Counted from the first letter of the stretch, positions 10,263-22,022 are shown. The stretch: DNA of 64,000 nt from Austropuccinia psidii (GCA_023105745.1 JALGQZ010000006.1:33557686-33621685), one strand, 5' to 3'. The notes: generated from the letters alone by a model not told the origin. Made by a program: numbers and translations.

Positions 10263-10679
10263 TCTTGTATGAAATATAAGGCTTAACTGAATATTTATTT
10301 ACTGAATTTTGGAAATGCTAGAGCTTTACTTGGGATATTATTTTACGTATATTTTTCTTTTAAGATTGTCCATGTTTCTATGCCATTCCATTTGTTGGTT
10401 TGATTAAGCATTCTTGAAACAAAGGAAAGATTATCTTTGTTGAGACATCATATTTTAAAGCTATGTGCCTTGCGATTGAGAAGTTTTTGAATTTCTCTTT
10501 CTTTATTATAAGTCTGTAGGATGAGATCCAATGCCCCCATTTTGTTCAGTTATGATTACATCATTTCAATCTAGGTAAAGTAGTTTTCTCAATTAAAAAA
10601 TAGATGATTTACTAGGTTATTTCATGAAATATTAACCAGTAGAAAACTTTACCCCAAATATGTGAAGGATAAGATTACG

Positions 10680-10780
10680 AGTAGGATTTACTCCCCCGCA
10701 ATAAGAAAATCAGTAGGATTTTCTCCGCTTGAAATTTGCAACAACCAGTAGGATTTTTTCTGCCTGTAATTTACAATTAA
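10680..10780. repeat. Short AGTAGGATTT tandem repeats in the copia leader
   Basis: Three imperfect copies of a roughly 33-base unit around AGTAGGATTTTCTCCGCTTG lie just upstream (in element sense) of the gag fragment. Probably part of the copia untranslated leader. Confidence 0.55.
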
Positions 10781-10930
10781 CAAATAAGAATAGGGTTATT
10801 TTGTGATGTTATTCAGCCAGTAATTTCCTCCTCTGGACTCTAGCAGCTAGTGTCTTCTTTATGATAAAAATTACTTGAGTACTTTATAGAAAAATTGATG
10901 ACAATTGATGAGCAATTGATTCTGATAATG

Positions 10931-11134
10931 TGTTAAGGTAGTGGTCATGATAATGGTAATGAGTATGTCATTTTACTCTTGATATTTATCTATATTCTAT
11001 ATCATAGTTACAACAAGAGATTATCTGTTCATATATCAAAATGTAAAGTGAATATAAAAGAATAAAATAACAAAAGTGGTTTAGTTTTATTTGGTATAAA
11101 AGTAAAAAAGTACATTGAAATAGTCAAACACATA
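10931..11134 (-). repeat. Right direct repeat (candidate 5' LTR) of the Ty1/copia relic
   Basis: Starts TGTTAAGG and matches 9,620-9,810. In element sense the bases directly after the LTR read CATTATCAGA, close to the TGGTATCAGA primer binding site (initiator tRNA-Met) common in copia elements. This supports a 5' LTR in minus orientation. The repeat stops where a mariner-like end begins at about 11,135. Confidence 0.65.
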
Positions 11135-12093
11135 CATAGTGCCCTTCCATAAGTACCAAATCAAAAAAATTACAGGAAGGAAACTGTATTCTTTTTCTTC
11201 TGTGTAATTGGCATCTCACATTCATGGAGAAGGTTTTGTCTAAGTCAAAAACAAAACAATTTTTTATATGTTTCACTTGTTTCTAAAAATAATTAATCAA
11301 GTCCCAATCATAAGTAAAAGATAAAAATACATTTTTTCTAGCAAAACATAAAACAAATAGAGCTTGATAAGAAATGAGAAAAGTAATCAGAAATTGATTT
11401 CTTACTGTGAGAAAGTGAAAAGAAAACTAACTCTTAATTAATGAAGGTCCGAGTAAGAAGTTGGACCTCAATTCAGTTCAATGACCATGGCCATTGGTCA
11501 TGGCATTTAGTAGAGGAAATTTTCAGGAGTTTAACATGAAAATTAGTCCAGGCAGCTTTCATTGCATGTTGTAGCGCTTCTACTGTCTGTGGTTGGTAGA
11601 GCTTACTGATTTGACTCTTAATTGTATTCCATATGTTTTTGATTGGGTTTAAGTCTGCTGAATGTGCTGGAAAATTGAGTTTCTGAGTTCCATGCCAATT
11701 TTTCCAATCAGTGCTTGCTTGGGCCGTGTGGATAAGAGTGTTATCCTACGTCAATAAGAGGTAGTGGGAACCAAAAATCAAATCTATGAATGGAAGCAGA
11801 TTGGGTTGATAGACTTGCTGCATCATCTCAGCTGACAGAATCTGACTGTTGAGAAAAACCAATTGCACTTCCATTGAAGTGCAAAAGGACCCCCATAGCA
11901 TGCCCACTTGATGACCTAATTAATGGTTGACTGTAAGGTTCTCACTCAGCCATTTATCTTGAGGCTTTGTGGTATTCCATACCATTAGTATGAGCTTCAA
12001 GCATACAAGAAAATAAAGAAGAATGGAATTAAATAAATACAATATGCTTGAAGATAAATATAAATCTGAAGAGAAAGTATTGGTACTGACATA
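11135..12093 (-). mobile_element. Tc1/mariner-superfamily element relic inserted in the copia LTR
   Basis: The left end begins near 11,137 with AGTGCCCTTCCATAAGTA, a mariner-type terminal repeat. The next ~85 bases resemble the left end of the 7.2-kb insert at 55,713. The right end is uncertain: TTGGTACT at 12,080-12,087 matches the inner part of the left terminal repeat in inverted orientation and is followed by ACATA. The element is short for its class, so its 5' part is deleted. Confidence 0.6.
11473..11998 (-). pseudogene. Tc1/mariner-type transposase (DDE_3), C-terminal relic
   Basis: Catalytic part of a cut-and-paste transposase, on the minus strand. In order: a GMLWGSF block and LVFLNSQ (the VWG.F / lvfl pattern before the second Asp), then DNTLIHTAQ at about 11,716-11,744 (second catalytic Asp region, usually QDNAPIHTA), then FPAHSADLNPIKNIWNTIK at about 11,622-11,680 (usually PAQSPDLNPIE.LW..LK), followed by ~50 residues to a stop. 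An in-frame TAG sits directly before DNTLIH, and another stop lies upstream. The DNA-binding N-terminus and first catalytic Asp are missing, so it is dead. Confidence 0.85.
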
Positions 12094-12428
12094 GTTAGAA
12101 TTATGGACTAAAAAAAAGAAAAAGGAACCTTTCTGTCTCAGTTTACAAGGAGGAGCTGTTAACCTCTGGATTGGTCATTTAGCTGGTTCAAGCCAAATTG
12201 AGGGAAATTTCAAAATTATTGTTTGTGGAAGTTTCAGGAAGAATAAAAAAACAAAGCACAACACAAGAATAAATTTCTTTTTGAAGAAAACAGACAATAG
12301 ATTTCAAATAATTATCTTTGACCTAACCCATAAGATGGACATCAAAATGGACAGCAATTGCACAGAAGCTGACTAATCCTTCCAAATAAAAACAACAAAT
12401 TATTCAAAACTTATCAGAAAATAATTTT

Positions 12429-12626
12429 ATTGGTCAGAAATCAAATTAATTTATGGTACATACATATAATTACAAACTTGTGTGATAAATTAATCTCATT
12501 GGTCAGAATTCATTTCCAAAGTCCATAAAAAGAATAACACCATCTGATTGGTCAGAATTCAAATTAATTCCAGGTGCATACCTATATTTACCAATTGACA
12601 CAAGAACCTCATCTTATTGGTCAGAA
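12429..12626 (-). promoter_or_regulatory. Repeated inverted CCAAT boxes (ATTGGTCAGAA)
   Basis: ATTGGTCAGAA or a one-base variant occurs at 12,429, 12,498, 12,547 and 12,616, and a shorter ATTGGTCA at 12,170. The copies at 12,429 and 12,547 each head a homologous 69-base unit containing TCAAATTAATT and GGT.CATAC. The array ends about 115 bases before a TATA box. Inverted CCAAT boxes are common in fungal promoters, so this looks like the U3 enhancer/promoter of element III. Confidence 0.7.
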
Positions 12627-12740
12627 GTTGGAGCCAATGTCACATTGCTACACCAAAACTACATGTCTCACCAACTAAAACCTCTCAGCTATGATTTTTT
12701 TCAGTACCCTGTTTTGAGAAGCTCTATGGAGACCAAAAAG

Positions 12741-12748
12741 TATAAATA
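12741..12748 (+). promoter_or_regulatory. TATA box of the element III LTR
   Basis: TATAAATA about 115 bases downstream of the CCAAT-box array and before a CT-rich stretch (TCTTCTCTCCCTCATTC). This is the expected layout for transcription start about 30 bases later. Confidence 0.6.
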
Positions 12749-12860
12749 GAAGTCTTCTCTCCCTCATTCATTAAATCATAATGGAACAAGCTTTCACTAT
12801 CCAGGATCACAACCATCCCTTAACTAGAAGGATATCTAGAGTAGTAGTAGTGTTTTAGTA

Positions 12861-12995
12861 GTGAAAAGCTCAGTAGCTGAGTATTGTTGAAGAATAGTAG
12901 TATAACCATAGTGAAAAGCTCAGTAGCTTATTATTGTTGAATAAAATGGGTATGACCATAGTTAAAGCTTAGTAGCCTTTCTCAGAAGCATAGTA
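12861..12995 (+). repeat. Three-copy 50-bp tandem repeat
   Basis: GTGAAAAGCTCAGTAGCT at 12,861 recurs at 12,911 and, as GTTAAAGCTTAGTAGC, at 12,961: an exact 50-base period, with the third copy most diverged. It lies downstream of the TATA box, so it should be in the transcribed leader (R/U5) of element III. Confidence 0.75.
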
Positions 12996-13495
12996 TTATT
13001 ACAAGAAAATTAGTGGTGACATAAACTCAGTATTAAAAAATATTAAAAAATCAAATCCAGTAGTTTTATTATTAGTATTAATATAAAAAAAAGATTAAAA
13101 TCAACATAAAACCAAAATAATATACTTATTAGATTTATTAGAATAACAGAAAACCATAAAACAGTATATTATCATTACTTTTATTAAAATAACACAAGAT
13201 CTTAGTCTTTATTTTATCAGAAATTTTTGTTTTAAATCAGAGTTTTGATTGTAGTGTTATTGATAGGTCTGATTTGGAGACTACTGATAATTATTCTCTA
13301 TCTTTTGAAGCCACAAATCTTATTTTATTTTGTGACTCTCTTTAGGATGACTACTCAGTATTATTTAGAGGGGCAGCTAATACACCTTAGCACCCATGGT
13401 TATTGCAAAATTCTGAAGTTCAAAACAGACTTACAAATAATTTTCCCTCAAGGTACTGCCTTATTTTATCCCACACCAAGAGTAGTTACCACATC

Positions 13496-13512
13496 TGGTG
13501 TCCCAACAGTGG
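13496..13512 (+). other. Candidate primer binding site of element III
   Basis: TGGTGTCCCAACAGTGG begins two bases after the proposed LTR end and starts with TGG, as needed to pair with a tRNA 3' CCA. The tRNA is not identified. Confidence 0.4.
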
Positions 13513-13716
13513 CCTACAGCTTCAATCATCAATAATCTGTCAATTATCAGAAAAAAAACCTTCAAATTCAATCCATAAAAGCTACATTACAAATAAGGAA
13601 AGCTCACACCCTATCAATCAAAACTGCAATCAGAGAACCAAAATAATTCTAAATCATTATCACTATCAAGCTCTTAAACAAAATCATTTCATTATTATTA
13701 TCCAAAAAGAGGAGAA

Positions 13717-15600
13717 ATGCCACCTGGAGAAGAATCACCTATAGATTATAGTATAGCAGTTGGTACACCCAGAAAAAAGAAGAAAAATCAAAACATAGCT
13801 AAAGATTCTTTTGAAAAATTACTCAAGGAAAAATTTGAAATTAAAAAGACGAGTGAACAACAGAAAATAAAGAAATAGTATATCAATATGGATTCAGCGT
13901 TATCATCAAATATACCACATAATCCCAATGAGTCCAAAGAGAAAATTATCAATGAAGAGACCATGCAAAAAAAATAAAATATTTCTTATGTACAACAACT
14001 TCATCAAAGAATGTTTGAAATGAAACAAGAATTAATTGAACTCCTTAAAAAAGAAGGGAAAAGAAAAGAGTCATGTTTTACTACAGAAAATAGTCCAATG
14101 GAAGGAACTACAAACATGCCAAGAATTTTCAGAAAAGAAGAATCACCATAACCATTTTCAAGGCCCATGGCTTCCTTAACTCAGCTCACTTCACAAAGAG
14201 GGTTAATATTAATGAAAAAGGGTCAAGCCTATTACGACAGGAACTTCCCAAAAATAGCACACCCATTGTCAAGATTAGGCCAAAGGATTATACCTTATGG
14301 ATTGATGGAAAGGAAGTAGAAAGATTCATTAAAATAGTGGAAAATATAGCAGAAATTGAAGGAGAAAGTGGAAGGGATATTGGAAGACAAATATCCTTTT
14401 GGACTAAAGATCAAGAAATTAGCTACCATATTGAATGAATGCCTGGATATGAGACTGTGGATTGGGAAAATGAAAATTTGATATGAAGAGAAGATGGGGA
14501 GCAATATCACCTGAAAGAAGATAAAAGCTGTCATCAATAACTTAATTATTTACTAATATTAAAAAAGAAGGAGGAATTAGAAACATGACACAATATAAAA
14601 TGTTCATTGGCGAATATGAATCCATCATTAATTATCTCAAAAGATATCAATATATAGAAGGGGATATTAATCACAGTCAAGAAATTTTGGCTAGTCTTTC
14701 CTCAAGTTTTCAATAATCCATTTATAAATAAATGATAAAAGATAAGGCAATGGTGCAAGCTCTGGATGGTGGTTTTATCATTCCAAGATTAGAAATATTA
14801 AAGATATATATTTAACAGGAGTTGGAAGCCAAAATCTTAATTCAAAAGAAAAGTCACAAGAAAAGAAAGCTAGGTTTGAAGATGCGAGTTGGGAAGAAGT
14901 CTTAAAGAAAATGAAAGATCTTACACAGAAAATTTAAAAGCCCAGAAACAGAAACATAAATAAAAGGATACCGGGAAAGAATCAATTAAGGAAGTATTGA
15001 ACCAGCTCAAACACCTTTCATAAGTAGTTGAATCTCCAAAGAAAACCCAAAAAAGCAATAATCAAGATCAAAAGATTACACAAAGCTCACAGCCATTCAG
15101 GCCACAATATCCCTTACCACCAATATCTTCAAGTTATCAACCATATGTTCCAGCTGAAATGGCTCCAAGACAGCCCTTACAGTGTTATTACTTCATAGAA
15201 GAAGGAAATTCCACAATAATATGTAATAATCTCATGGAAAAATTGGAGAAAAGAATTGTATTGAAGCATGGAGGAACATATCTTTTTCCAAATTCTCAGA
15301 GAGTACCCACAGAAGGCCCTATGTCTTCCAGAGAATTGGTTAGATAGTTTACCAAAGAACAGGATGAATTCACTAAAACAATGATAGAAAAATCAAATAA
15401 ACCCACAAAACAGCAAGAAACAACAGTAATTGATGATAATAAAGATGAGAAGGCAGCCGCTTCAGCTCAAATAAAAGAATGGGGAAACTGGAAACCTCCT
15501 CAAATATAACCAGCAAATGAAAATGTTCCAATAAGGCTTGGACTTAGGCAGACAAGACACAGATCTGGAAGTGGGGAAGACAGGAAGCTCAAAGGCAAAC
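13717..15600 (+). pseudogene. Gypsy element III Gag, decayed
   Basis: Starts at an ATG (MPPGEESPIDYSIAVGTPRK...) and is open to 13,878. It then continues through many frame changes. About 14,255-14,460 carries the capsid region (WIDGKEVERFIK..., then IGRQISFWTKDQEISYHIE, GYETVDWE), which I recognise as a very common rust retroelement gag. At about 15,159-15,347 a degenerate knuckle region reads CYYFIEEGNSTIICNNL..., followed by LKHGGTYLFPNSQRVPTEGP. In intact relatives, as I recall them, the knuckle is C-X2-C-X4-H-X4-C; here the second Cys and the His are replaced. At least six stops or frameshifts make it non-functional. Confidence 0.85.
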
Positions 15601-15651
15601 TCAGCAAGAACATAAGAATGAAACAAAAAAATTACTTAAAAGAAGATACCA

Positions 15652-16876
15652 GTGGCCTACCATGAGGAAGATGAGGCAGAAGAGGAAATAAGAGTTTCAA
15701 TTCCAACAAAATACAAGAAAAACCAAGAAGGAAAGGAAAGAGATAATAATTATATTGAAATTATTTCTAATGATAGTAATAAGGAGATACCAAAACTGGA
15801 TTCACAAGAGATGGAATTAAAGAACAAATTAAACTTTACAGTCAATAACCCAAAGCCAATAATTGAACTTGTGATGAAGAAAATACTTGCAAAAAAGATA
15901 AATCCTATTCTTGAAGAAATATTATCAATGTCACCAACCTCTATTGACAGATTGCAAAATCAAACTAACCAAGAAAAAGACGTGATAAAATCAGTTAATG
16001 TATCAAATATTCAAGAAAGACTACTTTCATTAAAGCTAAGGGACTATGATACACCAAGATTAAATTATGCATTCCCACTTGGATTTATGGAAGTATTTAT
16101 TGTAAGAGAAGAATTTTCTACAATGGCATTGGTTGATACTGAATCAGAAATTAACATAATACCAGAGTAAACTGCAATTAAAGCCTCACTTACAAGTAGA
16201 AAACTCAATATGAACATCAGAGAAATTGGTGGACATACAACATCTTTGGTTGGAATTTCAGAATTTACACCAATTACTAAGATAACAGGAGAAGAAAAAA
16301 GAAATCCATCTATTCATAGCAAAAGGAGCCATACACACCATACTTGGAAGACCATTTTTACCAGATAACAATGTTAAATTAGAATTTTCACACAAGCAAG
16401 GGGAAATATTTAGTTATCCAGAGGAAGATGGAAGAAGATTATGTTTGCCAATATGCAAACTGCAAGCTATGAGCTGGCAAATCTCACCACCCAGAGGTAT
16501 GGATCTTTGTGCTTCTTCAGAAATTGGAAAATAGTCAATAGATCAAGTAGACAAATCCAAAAGAAGAGAAACAGAAGAAACAGAAAATAAGCCTTCAACA
16601 ATAATGAAAACAATATTCCCTGGAAAAGAAAAAATACCCTTCTCAGCTATTGTTAATGCAAGAAATGACATGAATATCATAGCTCAGGAAATAGCCATTA
16701 AAGCAGAATTAAACACCAGACCTTACACATTAAAATCATTATATAACTCTTTGAAACCCATCAGTGAAGTTGAAAATCTTGAATTTGCTTTTGGTAATAA
16801 AGACAAAATATACATGGACTTCTTCTTAATTGAAAATTATAATCAGATAATATTTCAAGAAAATCCTTGCATATAA
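15652..16876 (+). pseudogene. Gypsy element III protease region, decayed
   Basis: Continuation of element III. The 172-residue frame 15,652-16,170 is acidic and lysine-rich and ends with MALVDTESEINIIPE, the position of the aspartic protease active site. The expected triplet is D-T/S-G, but the Gly is replaced by Glu. After a stop, further frames at 16,190-16,540 contain HTILGRPF-like sequence (about 16,330-16,360), the second protease motif. A second similar block, with ...VNARNDMNIIAQE, follows at 16,604-16,876, resembling a duplicated protease-like fold. No RT, RNase H or integrase follows before element A begins. Confidence 0.65.
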
Positions 16877-17503
16877 TCTTCATAAAAAAGAAGTATTTCC
16901 CATACACCTGATAGAAAATCTAAAGGAAAGGTGCCACAAGAAGATAAAATGGAGGTAGAAAATAGTGAAGCAATAAAAAAATCAAAGAGGAACTGAGGAA
17001 GAGGAGAAGAAATTTGGAAATGGCCATAGAAGACCAAGAGAAATGGCTAGCACTTGAGTTGAGTGGACTGAATGGAGAAGATGAAGGGCAAAGCCCACAG
17101 AAGAAATTTAAAATGGATCTCAAGCCACCTGAAGCAAATTAATCAGTAATTTCAGAAAATTATTTCAATTTATTTCAGGAAAAAACCAAGTAAATTAGTG
17201 ATATTGGAAATAATTTGATGGATAAAGAACCAAAATATGACACAATACAGCCATTGACAAAAAGAAAATTTGAAGAATTGGAGAATAAAAGTTTCAGAAT
17301 TCCTGAAGACAGCATGTATCAGGTTCAGAATAGAAATAGGAACAAGAGGATTGAACAAAGAGTGGGAAAAGATCTAGAGCAAGGAAAATGGGGAGAATAA
17401 TAAGATGGATTGAGTTTTTATCAACAAAATGATGGAAATTGGCAATATAAATATAAGAAAAGAAGAATATTTGAAGAACTAGAACAAGAAGAGTTATCAG
17501 AAA
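16877..17503 (+). pseudogene. Further decayed internal sequence of element III, cut by element A
   Basis: Lys/Glu-rich short frames (17,215-17,400 and 17,410 onward) that look like former coding sequence between protease and RT, without a recognisable domain. The stretch ends exactly where the LTR of element A starts (TGTCAG at 17,504). I did not find where element III resumes; its RT and integrase are not in this window. Confidence 0.5.
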
Positions 17504-18904
17504 TGTCAGCCTGTGACTCAAAACCAGAGTGCAAGCATGATAGCCAAATGCATGAACCAATGGAAAATCTAAGATACCACCAAAACATGGAGCTGAGCCA
17601 AACCAGATCAAAAGTTATTAAAAGAAAGAGGAAACTCTCCTCTTTCTAAATATACAAGTCTCATCATCATAGGAAAAAGAATGACAAAGTTATCCCTGAT
17701 CAAAGTTGCTGCTGAGCATAAACCTTAATTTTCACCTCTCAACTGAAATCCAGAGGAAGAGGCTTAACCCCAGCAAATAGATATTATAACTGAATCTCTC
17801 AGTCAGGGCTATCTAATGGTCCTAGCCAATTTGAGCTAACACTCAAAATACAGAAGTTATGGCCAAGATAAGGTCAGATAAGGGTGAATAAAATGTTCAC
17901 CTCTCATCTCACTGCTACAGTTTTAGTGTGAGATACTTAAAGTGGGGTCTTTTTGGAAAGCGCACAATAAGGGCTACCTGATGGTGCAATTAATTTCCCC
18001 ATATCTCATTTAAAAGAAACATTATGGGGCAAACAAGCTCCATACAGATTTTGAGAAGATCATACATATGGATAACAAAACTTGTACATGGCATAACTTT
18101 GCAATATTTAATTTTACCCGTACCAAGTGAGGTACCATTGTATAGGGCTACACAATGAACCAACATTGAGCTCAATATCTTGAAAGCTGACAAAGCTATG
18201 GCAGTTACAAGGTAAAAAGACAAGTTAGAACAATACAGCCTTACTGTGGGATAATATCCCATAACCATGATTATGAGGTGTAAAACAGAAAAAGAAGCCT
18301 GTTTATACTTCAAAACTGCATAGTTCATTAAATACTGGGGTCCCATACAGGTTATGTACAGAATTCTACATGTCATACACATCAGAAGAGGGCTGTAAGG
18401 TCCCCAGATAAAAAATTTCACCCTTTATTGGTTAAAACTGCCCAGATGTGGTTTGAAAGCCACATTTGAGCCAAATACAGAGTATCCAGCCCTTGTCAAA
18501 ACCACAAGCCAGTACTCTGAAGTAAAAAATCTTCACTTCACCTAGGTGAAATGGTCTAGATGACCCTTCCACCCAATTTCTAGATAAAAAGGGACCTTTC
18601 TCTTCCTAAAAGAGGAATCCCCACCCTGCTCTTGAATTCCTATGTAATACAGGTATCAAAAACAGCTATAATCTTGGAAATAATCAGGTATAACTATATT
18701 ATTAACTATTGTACACTTTATTATAATACTCCAATTGGTAAAGCTGTACCCAGGGCTTTCAACAGCACTAACCACCACTAACATCCTTTTAGTAAAGCAT
18801 TTATATTGTCTTTAAAGCCTTTTTTATCATTTTTATCCATGTCACAGTCATAGTTTAGGTTGTAAATACTCTTATTATCACCTCTTCATAGACTCAGTCT
18901 GACA
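17504..18904 (+). repeat. 5' LTR of gypsy element A
   Basis: 1,401-bp LTR starting TGTCAGCCTGTGACTC and ending GACTCAGTCTGACA, so its ends are inverted (TGTCAG/CTGACA). Homologous copies or pieces lie at 25,705, 26,143, 26,727 (inverted), 42,389, 46,968 and 49,197. It contains the conserved hairpin CAGATGTGGTTT..CCACATTTG (18,443-18,468). A primer binding site follows three bases after its end. Several short open frames inside it are chance. Confidence 0.92.
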
Positions 18905-19845
18905 ATTTGGGGGCCTGGCCAGGTTTTGAACAATTTTGGACTATTTTCACACAAAAATGAGTTTTTTGTCTTAAATTCTTATCTTAACACCATTGTTTAT
19001 TTTTTTAGCATAAAATAATTAAAATAAATAATGATATATAAATTATTATTATTTTGAGAGGTATATTAATTTATATACCACTTTGTTTTTTTTATTTTTC
19101 ATGTGGTTGATTGAAATATAATCACAACAGGTGTTATTTTGGGCATGTTTTGCATATTAAAACACTCAAAGCCCTTAATATTTTTTGTTTTTTAATTAAA
19201 AAGGAAACCTCTTTTACTGTAAATAACAGTATTATAGGGGTGGTTGGGCATATTGAAAATTTCAATTGCTCATTACAGAACCACATTAGATTACAATTGT
19301 TAAGTACCAGTTAATCTGTGAGATAGTGGTATACAAACACTATACCAGAAAACCATAAGACAGTATTTTTGATGTGTAATTCATAATTTTAATTAAAACA
19401 TCATAATACTAGGGCACAATATAGAAATATATTGCCCAGAGGCCATTCTTAGAAGTACAAATAGGATTTTAAGACGTCTTAACTGACATAAGCCCTCTTT
19501 GCCTCTTTGATTCAGTGGAAGAAAACTTCATACCACTTGAAACCCAATCACAAGGACATGCACCAGTGATACCTTCAGAACCAGAAGGCAAGGGAAAGGA
19601 AACAGGCATAGTGAAAGCCTCATAACAGCCAAGAGGTGGACACCAATTGCCACTCAGAGGGGTAGAAAACCATGAAACTCTGCATTAATAAAAGGCAAAC
19701 CAGCTTTGATAACTTGTACAGAGAAGATTACAGTGATTAACCCAGTTGTGACTTCTAAAGGCAAACTTCCCAAATCTGCTGATAACAAATTTTCACAAGG
19801 CACAGTCAAAGGTAAATCACCTAATACAATTAAGTTGTTGACTGC
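18905..19845 (+). other. Leader of element A with primer binding site
   Basis: TGGGGGCCTG at 18,908-18,917, three bases after the LTR, recurs with the same spacing after the LTRs at 50,591 and (inverted) 26,727, so it is the likely primer binding site. Its complement would need a tRNA ending CAGGCCCCCA, i.e. a C before CCA, which suggests tRNA-Pro but is unverified. The rest is AT-rich leader. The block at about 19,420-19,600 matches 51,090-51,285 of another copy and probably encodes the start of gag (SVEENF.. type frames). Confidence 0.7.
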
Positions 19846-21890
19846 TTGCAAACACTGATATGTCACCTGTACACCTCAGGAACCTTTGAATCCCAAGGAA
19901 CCGGACAGAGGACAGGTAAGGCCTGTTCAGAAGCAGAAGACCTGGAAGAGGACACTTTAGACACAGTGGTGGATGGCAAGACACTGAGGGAAATCATACC
20001 CACTCTGCCATTCACCTTCCAATTCCACAGAAAGCTCAAACCAGAGGACTGGAAGGATATGGATTATGGTCTTAAGCTCCACTAACTGCTCAAATATTTT
20101 TCCAATGGAGTATGGACAACAAGAGGTTCAACCTAGCATCCCACTGGGAGGAACTTGAAGCAAGATTCCAGAAGATATGTTTCAAAGTGATAACCTTCAA
20201 AAATCTTATGGTAATCACCAAAGCATGGAATCCAGCCAGGAAGTTCAAAGTTCTGGAGGAGAGGGAAACCAGGATAAGGGAGAATCAAGCCACTATCCAA
20301 GCTATAGAAGACCAACTGAGCCAGACACGGCCTACTCTGATTCCTTCAGGCTCACAAGGAGTAAACCAACCCAACTCTCCAATGGCTTGACACCATTCAG
20401 GAACCAGCAGATCAGTGGCCAAGAGTCACCATTCTTCACAATCCCAGGTAGTTTCTGATAAAAGACAAGGATAAAAGGGAGAAAAAGACTTGGTTCAGCC
20501 AAAGGCAGAGAGAGTCAGACTCAATGATCAAGAAGCTGCTGGACTTGGTAAAAAAAGTACACAAGAGCCAGAAGTAGTTGTAAATACCTCTAGAATCAGT
20601 AGCCCCAATAATAGAAATATTACCCCCACTTAGAATGAAGACAGTGTTGTTTCACCTGAGAGTAACTTACAAAGTGATGAAATGTGGTTACAAATGTCCC
20701 AATTTTCAGAGAAAACTCAAAAGCAGCTTGCAGAGCTCCAAGAAAGCCATGAGAGGATGAAAACATTAACAGCCTCCATGGACCAAATTGTTAAAACTCT
20801 CCGAGAAGGCCATGCTCAATTGAGAAAAGCTTCTAAAGAAACAAATAAAAGACTGAATCAAGTCTTTGAAGAACAGCACCACTGCAAAAGGGACAGGGAT
20901 TGTCTGGACCAAGACTTAAACAAATTGTTTAATGTATACCAAAACATGAAGCACTACGCACAAGGCCATGTTTTAGATAATCCATACCACCAAGAAGACA
21001 TCAAACCAGATTCCTTGCTGGAGAATAAGGCAAGGTCCCCATCTCAATACCAAGATGGAGATAATATGTATTAATCTGAGAAGGAAGCATTAAAACAGCT
21101 TCCAGAGGACTCAAGCTGGCCCAAATTATTTGGCACAGGAGAATATGATCATATGGAGCCCATTGATTATATTGATGGACTCTTCATTGATTTACCAAGC
21201 ATATAAGATTACTGGATTACTGCTAGACTTAATATAGCATTCAAAGGAAATTCTAGTCTTTGGTACCCAGAAATGAAAGATATCCGTGGCAGAAGAGTCA
21301 GATAATCCAAAAGCAAACTAATGGTACTTGTATATGGCAAAGGACCATGTCATTTGAAAATGACAAGTAATCTGTGGACAAAGATCTATATGAGTGGTGT
21401 CTTAGAAAGTCTAAATGAATTAAAGCCATTAATCCTCAAATGAATATTCAGATGAGGAATCACAAATTCCTGACACAAATGTCAGGAGAACTCAAGCATG
21501 CAATGAAATGCATATTCAACCAAAGTTGCACTCTAGATGACATTGAAAACACCTTACAAGATGTAAGGAAAAGGACAAATATAGGGAAATAATTTCAATA
21601 TAAAAGCAGTAGTTTCAAAAAGAAACAATGTTTTAGGGTGGACTTCAAAGGTAAGCCCAATGAAAGAGTGAGTGCAAGAAGTGACCAAGAAGAAAAACTC
21701 TTATCACAAGTGTGGGTCTACAGACCATTATGACAATAACTTTCCAAAGGCAAAGAAGAAAGTCTATGCCATTGAACAGGTCCCAGAGGAAGGATCCCCA
21801 ACAGAAGATTCTGAATCAGACTCTATGGGTGATTCCATCAGAGAACAATGTGATGAAGACCAAGACCCAATGGAATAATTTCTAGTGGGG
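19846..21890 (+). pseudogene. Gypsy element A Gag, decayed
   Basis: Former capsid/nucleocapsid gene in several frames. 19,846-20,085 ends ...PTLPFTFQFHRKLKPEDWKDM; 20,112-20,390 begins MDNKRFNLASHWEELEARFQK and continues with REN QATIQAIEDQLSQ; 20,682-21,074 is a 130-residue coiled-coil-like Gln/Lys/Glu-rich segment (MSQFSEKTQKQLAELQESHERM) ending SPSQYQDGDNMY. 21,120-21,600 holds a capsid-like region (SWPKLFGTGEYDHMEPIDYIDGLFIDLPS). 21,672-21,878 holds a zinc knuckle with sequence KCGSTDHYDNNFPKAKKK, where the first and last Cys of C-X2-C-X4-H-X4-C are lost. It ends in an acidic linker. Stops and frameshifts throughout make it non-functional. Confidence 0.88.
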
Positions 21891-22022
21891 TACCAAGAGG
21901 AAACAAAACTAGAAATTCAGGACATGCATTTAGAAGCAGGAATTCCACAGGACACTGCAAATAAAAACTTGTGTAAACACACACAAGATGCACAAATATA
22001 ATTAGTTCCACCAACTAGAGGA

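Larger units (their letters stand above)
12157..13493 (+). repeat. Candidate 5' LTR of gypsy element III
   Basis: Proposed LTR from TGTTAACC (12,157) to ...TTACCACA (13,493), directly followed by a primer-binding-like sequence and, 220 bases on, by the gag start. It holds CCAAT-box repeats, a TATA box and a 50-bp repeat. It is preceded by a purine run (AAGGAGGAGC), the usual neighbour of a 3' LTR, so an earlier element may have lain to its left. There is no second copy in the window to confirm the edges. Confidence 0.5.

Noticed and set aside
12093..12140. Continuation of the copia LTR to the right of the mariner relic
   Set aside because: Only a weak A-rich resemblance (AAAAAGAAAAAGGAAC) to the left LTR flank; not distinguishable from chance.
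17990..18421. 143-codon minus-strand frame
   Set aside because: It lies entirely inside a family A LTR; homologous LTR copies do not keep the frame.
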